A stretch of 64,000 nt of DNA, taken from the NCBI RefSeq assembly GCF_900107605.1, contig NZ_FNQJ01000005.1, positions 1 to 64,000 on the forward strand, in the 5' to 3' direction. Below the pieces are notes generated by a model, which did no database searches, was not told the DNA's origin, and worked only from the letters and a program-made list of their open reading frames with translations. The position numbers were made by a program, and so were the translations under genes. The stretch comes from Acidovorax soli (GTDB taxonomy: Bacteria > Pseudomonadota > Gammaproteobacteria > Burkholderiales > Burkholderiaceae_C). Positions 59,198 to 64,000 of this stretch are shown here, one piece after another; position 1 is the first letter of the stretch, and every line of letters begins with the position of its first letter.

Positions 59198-60211
59198 ATG
59201 AAACTCGCTACCTACAAAGACGGGTCACGCGACGGCCAATTGGTTGTCGTCTCCCGTGACCTGGGCACGGCCCATTATGCGACCGGCATTGCCAGCAAGC
59301 TGCAGCAGGTGCTGGACGACTGGGGCTTCCTGTCGCCCCAGTTGCAGGACCTGTACGACCAGCTCAACGCAGGCCGCGCGCGCCACGCTTTTCCCTTCGA
59401 CCCGGCCCAGTGCATGGCTCCGCTGCCGCGCGCCTACCAGTGGGCGGATGGCTCGGCCTACATCAACCACGTCGAACTGGTTCGAAAAGCCCGCAACTCC
59501 GAGGTTCCCGAGAGCTTCTACACCGATCCGCTGATGTACCAGGGCGGCAGCGATGATTTCATGGGGCCCTGCGACGACGTGGTGGTGCCCAGCGAGGCCA
59601 TGGGCATCGATTTCGAGGCCGAGATCGCCGTCATCACGGGCGACGTGAAGATGGGCAGCAACGCCGACCAGGCGCTGGACGGTATCCGCCTGGTGATGAT
59701 TGCCAACGACGTAAGCCTGCGCAACCTGATCCCGGCCGAGCTGGCCAAGGGTTTTGGCTTTTTCCAGGCGAAGCCCGCCACCGCCTTCGGCCCCGTGGCC
59801 GTGACGCTGGACGAGCTGGGCGACGCCTGGGACCACGGCCGCGTGCACCTCACCGTGCAATCCACCTGGAACGGTCGCAAGGTCGGCATGTGCGACGCCG
59901 GCCCCGAGATGACCTTCCACTTCGGCCAGCTCATCGCGCACATCGCCAAGACGCGCAATGTGCGCGCGGGCTCCATCGTGGGCAGTGGCACCGTCAGCAA
60001 CAAGGGCGTGGAGCAGAACGGCCGCACCGAATGGCCCAAGGGCTACAGCTGCATCGCCGAAAAGCGCTGCATCGAGACCATCCAGGACGGCAAGCCCAGC
60101 ACCGAATTCATGAAGTTCGGCGACACCATCCGCATCGAGGCCAAGGGCAAGGACGGTGCGAGCATCTTCGGCGCCATCGACCAGACCATTGCATCGCCTG
60201 CGGGTGGATGA
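59198..60211 (+). CDS. Fumarylacetoacetate hydrolase family protein
   Basis: The 337-aa enzyme has the FAH fold with metal ligands in the MGIDFEAEIAVITGDV and IANDVSLRNLIPAELAKGFGFFQAKPATAFG segments, and the SIVGSGTVSNKG motif. Bacterial members cleave a carbon-carbon bond of fumarylacetoacetate in tyrosine breakdown, or act on other acylpyruvates. No tyrosine genes (hmgA, maiA) are adjacent, so the substrate stays open. The end is followed by a repeat copy and a terminator at 60386-60415. Confidence 0.9.
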   Translation: MKLATYKDGSRDGQLVVVSRDLGTAHYATGIASKLQQVLDDWGFLSPQLQDLYDQLNAGRARHAFPFDPAQCMAPLPRAYQWADGSAYINHVELVRKARNSEVPESFYTDPLMYQGGSDDFMGPCDDVVVPSEAMGIDFEAEIAVITGDVKMGSNADQALDGIRLVMIANDVSLRNLIPAELAKGFGFFQAKPATAFGPVAVTLDELGDAWDHGRVHLTVQSTWNGRKVGMCDAGPEMTFHFGQLIAHIAKTRNVRAGSIVGSGTVSNKGVEQNGRTEWPKGYSCIAEKRCIETIQDGKPSTEFMKFGDTIRIEAKGKDGASIFGAIDQTIASPAGG

Positions 60212-60231
60212 GTGGTGGCGCCATTTTGAGG

Positions 60232-60279
60232 GAAAATGGCTGTGGCGCTTGTTTGAAAAGCGCTTGCAGCTATTTTTCC
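60232..60279. repeat. Dispersed repeat copy with both half-palindromes
   Basis: AAAATGGCTGTGGCGCTTG, then TTTGAAAAGCGCTTGCAGCT and ATTTTT. Here the two arms (AATGGCTGTGGCGCTT and AAGCGCTTGCAGCTATT) pair as an imperfect inverted repeat, which shows the repeat can fold as a hairpin. Confidence 0.6.
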
Positions 60280-60385
60280 AGGCGCCCACTGTCGGGCCAC
60301 GCCGCAGGGCAGGCCGGCGGACGCAAGGGTTTTGTCCTGGGCGACAGGGGTGCAGGCGGCTTCGCGCGGACAATGACCAGTCCGT

Positions 60386-60415
60386 CCACCGGGCTTGCTT
60401 GCCTGGTGGTTTTTT
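60386..60415 (+). terminator. Intrinsic terminator between fah and yqhD
   Basis: A 9-bp stem CCACCGGGC/GCCTGGTGG (one G-T pair) with loop TTGCTT is followed by six T residues. It lies 175 nt after the fah-family stop codon, which leaves a long 3' tail or a separate short transcript in between, and 80 nt before yqhD. Confidence 0.85.
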
Positions 60416-60494
60416 CCCTCACTGCCCTGCGTTCCTGCCGCTTGCCGGGCCATCCGGCGCGGCAAGGGGCGCGGTGCGCCAACATTCCATTGCC

Positions 60495-61655
60495 ATGCTG
60501 AATTTCGACTTCCACAACCCCACCCACATCGTTTTCGGCCAGGGCCGCATCGCCGACCTGGCCAAGCTGGTGCCCGCAGCGGCCAAGGTGCTGATCCTGG
60601 TGGGCGGCGCCAGTGCCGAAAAGACCGGCACGCTGGCCGAAGTGCGCACCGCGCTGGGCGAGCGCCCGCACGCCACCTTCAGCGGCATCGAACCCAACCC
60701 GAGCTTCGAAACCTCGATGAAGGCCGTCGAGCAGATCCGTGCCGGCGGCTTCGACTTTCTGCTGGCCGTGGGCGGTGGCTCGGTGATCGATGCCACCAAG
60801 TTCATCGCCGCCGCCGTGCACTTTGAGGGCGATGCCTGGTCCATCCTGGAAAAGCGCGGCCGCAACATCACCCAGGCCGTGCCCTTTGGCGCCGTGCTCA
60901 CGCTGCCTGCCACGGGCTCGGAGATGAACAACGGCGGCGTCATCACGCACCGCGCCAAGGGTGCCAAGCTGGCCTTCAGCAGCGTGCACAGCTACCCGAA
61001 GTTCTCGGTGCTCGATCCCACCAAGACCTACACGCTGCCGCCGCAGCAACTGGCCAATGGCGTGGTCGATGCGTTCGTGCACACGGTCGAGCAGTACCTG
61101 ACCTACCCGGTCAACGCGCCCGTGCAGGACCGCTTTGCCGAAGGCCTCTTGCAGACGCTGATCGAGGTGGGCCCGCGCCTGCTGACGGCGCAGGAGCCCG
61201 TGTACGACGACCGCGCCAACCTGATGTGGGCCGCCACCATGGCGCTCAACGGCCTGATCGGCGCCGGCGTGCCGCAGGACTGGGCCACGCACATGATCGG
61301 CCACGAGCTCACCGCGCTGCACGGCATCGACCATGCGCGCACCTTGGCCATCGTGCTGCCCGCGCTGCTGAATGAGCGCCGGGGCCCGAAGCGCGCCAAG
61401 CTGCTGCAGTACGGCGAGCGCGTGTGGGGCATCACCACCGGCACGGAGGATGAGCGCATCACCGCCGCCATCGAGCGCACGCGCGCCTTCTTTGAAAGCA
61501 TGGGTATCGCCACGCGCCTGTCGGGCCATGGCCTGGGCGCGGAGGTGGTGGACACCGTGGTGGCCCAGCTCGAAGCGCATGGCATGATGCAGCTGGGCGA
61601 GCAGCGCGAGATCACGCCCGCCGTGAGCCGCCGTATCCTGGAAGCCGCGCTGTAA
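60495..61655 (+). CDS. yqhD: Iron-containing alcohol dehydrogenase, YqhD-like aldehyde reductase
   Basis: The 386-aa enzyme is nearly the exact length of E. coli YqhD (387) and shares its start (MLNFDFHNPTHIVFGQGRI). The NADPH site is LAVGGGSVIDATKFIAAA; the metal ligands fit D192, H196 (VVDAFVHTVEQY), H266 and H280 (THMIGHELTALHGIDHA). YqhD detoxifies short aldehydes such as methylglyoxal, glyoxal and lipid-derived aldehydes. It is preceded by the terminator at 60386-60415 and followed by a long hairpin, so it is probably a single-gene unit. Confidence 0.92.
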   Translation: MLNFDFHNPTHIVFGQGRIADLAKLVPAAAKVLILVGGASAEKTGTLAEVRTALGERPHATFSGIEPNPSFETSMKAVEQIRAGGFDFLLAVGGGSVIDATKFIAAAVHFEGDAWSILEKRGRNITQAVPFGAVLTLPATGSEMNNGGVITHRAKGAKLAFSSVHSYPKFSVLDPTKTYTLPPQQLANGVVDAFVHTVEQYLTYPVNAPVQDRFAEGLLQTLIEVGPRLLTAQEPVYDDRANLMWAATMALNGLIGAGVPQDWATHMIGHELTALHGIDHARTLAIVLPALLNERRGPKRAKLLQYGERVWGITTGTEDERITAAIERTRAFFESMGIATRLSGHGLGAEVVDTVVAQLEAHGMMQLGEQREITPAVSRRILEAAL

Positions 61656-61696
61656 GAGCCTGTTTGCGATCCCCTGGGAGATCGTAAACAGGCTCT
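61655..61696. terminator. Long inverted repeat after yqhD
   Basis: A 17-bp stem (AGAGCCTGTTTGCGATC with GATCGTAAACAGGCTCT, one G-T pair) with an 8-nt loop begins at the last base of the yqhD stop codon. No T-run follows on the plus strand. It may act as a Rho-assisted or protective end, or be a repeat. Confidence 0.6.
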
Positions 61697-61769
61697 AACC
61701 GGCCGGGGGCGGGATATTGACCTTTTGAGCAGGGCAGGTTTTGGCGGGTGATTTAAAGTGAGCGCCTAT

Positions 61770-61958
61770 CTTGCGGGAGAGAGGGGCGCAACCCGCCTCC
61801 GCCGAAGGCGCAAACTCCCATCATCGCTCAGGCAAGCCGGACCGCAGGAGACCATCGCCGACTGGAGAGAGGCCGCAGCCCTGCGCAATGCAGGCGGGGG
61901 TCCACCGAAGGGGCAGGCTGCCCAGGCAGCCGAAACTCTCAGGTAAAAGGACAGGGGG
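61770..61958 (+). promoter_or_regulatory. Tandem glycine riboswitch
   Basis: Two glycine aptamers stand in tandem. Aptamer 1 (61770-61848) has P1 CTTGCG/CGCAGG, then GGAGAG, CCGAAGGCGCAAAC, CTCAGGCAA and GGAC. Aptamer 2 (61858-61958) has GGAGAG, CACCGAAGGGGCAGG, AACTCTCAGGTAAAAGGAC. The linker between them is about 15 nt. Every conserved block of the family is in order and spacing, as in the Vibrio and Bacillus gcvT leaders. The downstream gene is a class A penicillin-binding protein instead of gcvT. Confidence in the riboswitch itself is very high. Confidence 0.96.
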
Positions 61959-62014
61959 AGCGGCGCCGCAGGCCCGTCATGGCACGGGCCCTGCTCTCGC
62001 CAGAGTTCCCCCTG
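61952..62014 (+). promoter_or_regulatory. Expression platform of the glycine riboswitch
   Basis: CAGGGGGA (61952-61959) is complementary to TCCCCCTG (62007-62014), which directly precedes the ATG at 62015. Its first bases also form the 3' strand of aptamer-2 P1, so glycine binding and this helix compete. Inside it a second hairpin GGCCCGT/ACGGGCC (61971-61977 with 61984-61990) displays an in-frame ATG (61979) in its loop, with AGG within the stem. No T-run follows, which favours control of translation over termination. Confidence 0.65.
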
Positions 62015-64000
62015 ATGCCCCCATCGTCGTCTGTTGCCGCGCCTGCCCCTTCGCACCAAAAGCACCCGATCCTGAAATTTCTCGCGGGTTTTTTCCTGGG
62101 GCTGGCCGTGGCGGGCAGTGCGGGCGGGGCCTATGTGCTGCACATGGTGTGGCAGCAGCTGCCGGAGGTGGACCACCTGGCCGACTACGATCCCATGCTG
62201 CCGATGCGCATCTATGCCAGGGACGGCACGCTGCTGGCGGAATATGGCGAGGAGCGCCGGGAATTCGTGCCGATAGGGCAGATCCCGCTGCAGATGCGCC
62301 AGGCGCTGCTGGCCATCGAAGATGCCCGCTTTTATGAGCATGGCGCGGTGGACTTCACCGGGCTGGCACGCGCTGCGCTGCGCAATGTGGTATCGGGGGA
62401 GCATGCCCAGGGGGCCAGCACCATCACGATGCAGGTGGCGCGGGTGTTCTTTCTGAGCCGCGTCAAAACCTACAGCCGCAAGCTCATGGAAGTCTTGCTG
62501 GCCTACAAACTCGAAGCCACCTACAGCAAGGACAAGATCCTGGAGCTGTACATGAACCAGATCTATCTGGGCGAGCGTGCCTACGGCTTTGCTGCCGCGG
62601 CGTCGGTGTACTTCGACAAGACACTGGGCGAGCTGACGGTGGCCGAAGCCGCCGTGCTGGCCGGGCTGCCCAAGGCGCCGTCGGCCTACAACCCCGTTGT
62701 GAACCGCGAGCGCGCCATCATCCGCCAGCAGTACATTCTGCAGCGCATGCACGAACTGGGCTATCTGGATGCGCCCGCCTACCAGGAGGCGCGGACACAG
62801 GCGCTGACGCTGCGAACGCAATACCGTTCCATCGAGCCGGCAGCCGCCTTTGCCGTGGAACAGGCCCGCAAGATGGTGCTGGAGCAGTACGGTGAAGAGG
62901 CGTATGCGCTGGGCCTGGATGTCGTCACCACCCTCAGCGTTCCCGCGCAGCGCGCGGCCACGCGTGCGCTGCGCGCGGGCATTCTGGGCGCGCAGGATGC
63001 CCGCGGCTATGCCGGCCCCGAGGGGCGCATCCAGGGCGCTGTGCCGTCCGACGAACCCAAAGCCCTGCGCGCCGCGCTGGCGCCCTACCGCGACAGCGGG
63101 GAACTGCGTGCCGCCCTGGTGCACGCGGCGTCCGAGGCCGAGGGCATTGCCGCGTGGCTGCGCGATGGCACGCAGGTGCGGATACCGCGCAGCCGGCTCA
63201 GCGCCAGCGCGCGTGCCGCCCTCAAGCCCGATGCGCCAGCGCGGCGGCGCATTGCGCCGGGCGCGGTGATTCGCGTCGTGGCCGACGTCCGCGAACGATG
63301 GAATTTAGGCCAGTTGCCGGGCATGGAGGGCGCGCTGGTCTCCATGGACACGGAAACCGGCGACATCCTGGCGCTCACGGGGGGCTTCGACTACGCCTTC
63401 AACCAGTTCGACCATGCCGTGCAGGCCTATCGCCAGCCGGGCTCGACCTTCAAGCCGTTCATCTTTTCGGCGGCGCTGGAAAAGGGCTATGCCCCGGGCA
63501 CCTTGATCGACGATACGCAGCGTGTCGTAACCCCTGCCGCCCGCGGCCGCCCCGCCTGGAGCCCGCGCAACTACGGCGGCAACTACGAGGGTTTCATCAC
63601 CGCGCGGCGCGGCCTGGTGCGCTCCAAGAACCTGGTGGCCGTCAACCTGATGGACGCGGCCGGGGTTCAGTACGTGCAGGAGTTCGCCACCCGCTTCGGC
63701 TTCTTGCCGGAACGCAATCCACCCCGGCTGCCGCTGGCCCTGGGGGCGGGCGCCATCACGCCGCTGCAGCTGACGCAGGCCTATGCCGTGTTTGCCAACG
63801 GCGGTACCCTGGTGCAGCCCCGGCTGATCCACCAGGTGAGCGAGCGCGGCGGCGCGGTGCTGTACGCAGCGAACGCGCCATCGCCCCGCGCTACCGTGGT
63901 GTCCGAGCGCAATGCCTTCGTGCTGGACAGCATGCTGCGCGACGTGGTGCAGCATGGCACGGGCCGGCGCGCGAAGGCGCTGGGCCGCCCCGATGTGGCC
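62015..64000 (+). CDS. mrcA: Class A penicillin-binding protein (PBP1A type), partial
   Basis: The first 662 codons of a bifunctional peptidoglycan synthase are present; the gene runs past the window end. A membrane helix lies near residues 20-42. The glycosyltransferase (GT51) domain has its catalytic Glu E102 in AIEDARFYEHGAVDF, then QGASTITMQVAR and ELYMNQIYLGERAYG. The transpeptidase has S477-x-x-K480 (QPGSTFKPF) and S537-K-N539; the KTG motif should follow just beyond the window. The start is open: ATG 62015 lacks a ribosome binding site, and ATG 61979 is in frame with AGG upstream inside the riboswitch hairpin. No stop codon was reached. Confidence 0.93.
   Translation, partial: MPPSSSVAAPAPSHQKHPILKFLAGFFLGLAVAGSAGGAYVLHMVWQQLPEVDHLADYDPMLPMRIYARDGTLLAEYGEERREFVPIGQIPLQMRQALLAIEDARFYEHGAVDFTGLARAALRNVVSGEHAQGASTITMQVARVFFLSRVKTYSRKLMEVLLAYKLEATYSKDKILELYMNQIYLGERAYGFAAAASVYFDKTLGELTVAEAAVLAGLPKAPSAYNPVVNRERAIIRQQYILQRMHELGYLDAPAYQEARTQALTLRTQYRSIEPAAAFAVEQARKMVLEQYGEEAYALGLDVVTTLSVPAQRAATRALRAGILGAQDARGYAGPEGRIQGAVPSDEPKALRAALAPYRDSGELRAALVHAASEAEGIAAWLRDGTQVRIPRSRLSASARAALKPDAPARRRIAPGAVIRVVADVRERWNLGQLPGMEGALVSMDTETGDILALTGGFDYAFNQFDHAVQAYRQPGSTFKPFIFSAALEKGYAPGTLIDDTQRVVTPAARGRPAWSPRNYGGNYEGFITARRGLVRSKNLVAVNLMDAAGVQYVQEFATRFGFLPERNPPRLPLALGAGAITPLQLTQAYAVFANGGTLVQPRLIHQVSERGGAVLYAANAPSPRATVVSERNAFVLDSMLRDVVQHGTGRRAKALGRPDVA

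Noticed and set aside
61758-61946. A 62-codon open frame over the glycine riboswitch
   Set aside because: Its sequence is dictated by the aptamer motifs (GGAGAG, CCGAAGG, CTCAGG). The RNA structure explains every conserved block, and no ribosome binding site precedes it.

Overview
The window is a chromosomal segment of a Gram-negative betaproteobacterium, most likely a member of the Comamonadaceae close to Acidovorax. That placement is inferred from protein families (DUF3567, the nar cluster with two NarK types, the rsmI/yraN/diaA/dolP block), from high GC with Comamonadaceae-like codon use, and from a dispersed repeat with the core ATAGCTGCTAGCGCTT. No database was searched.

Layout. (1) 1-12.4 kb: the end of tuf, tRNA-Trp, secE-nusG, rplKAJL and rpoBC, closed by a strong intrinsic terminator. 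(2) 12.5-18.3 kb: a LemA-like protein, rsmB, a DUF4390 protein, an NtrY-type sensor kinase with a short REC-Fis response regulator, then tRNA-Phe with its own promoter and terminator. (3) 18.4-23.4 kb: an Hsp70-family protein, rsmI divergent from yraN-diaA-dolP, and a beta-hydroxyacid dehydrogenase. (4) 23.5-29.8 kb: twitching-motility ATPases pilU and pilT around a cyclic-nucleotide-binding protein, then yggS, a class V aminotransferase and a DUF445 protein. (5) 29.8-31.9 kb: the one clearly accessory patch, with REP-like repeats, a highly structured repeat, a gene remnant and a low-GC Mrr-like nuclease. (6) 31.9-36.4 kb: a glcD-type oxidase, a LysR regulator, purU, an EAL-domain remnant and a ChaN-like lipoprotein. 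(7) 36.4-56 kb: an anaerobic respiration block: FNR-type box, narXL, narK1, narK2, narGHJI, a parvulin, carbonic anhydrase, a B12-dependent ribonucleotide reductase, NnrS, a nitroreductase, a small unknown protein and a hemerythrin-like protein. (8) 56-64 kb: an AbrB-family membrane protein, DUF3567 and DUF3108 proteins, a fumarylacetoacetase-family hydrolase, a YqhD-like alcohol dehydrogenase, then a tandem glycine riboswitch directly upstream of a class A penicillin-binding protein that runs off the end of the window.

How the genes work together. Region 7 reads as one physiological module: NarX/NarL sense nitrate, NarK1/NarK2 move nitrate and nitrite, NarGHJI respires nitrate at the membrane, the class II reductase makes deoxyribonucleotides without oxygen, and NnrS plus the hemerythrin-like protein plausibly deal with nitric oxide. 

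The observation I rate highest is the glycine riboswitch on a peptidoglycan synthase gene. Glycine riboswitches are known mainly from glycine cleavage and transport genes. Because excess glycine damages peptidoglycan, control of a PBP1A by glycine would be a coherent but, to my knowledge, undescribed arrangement.
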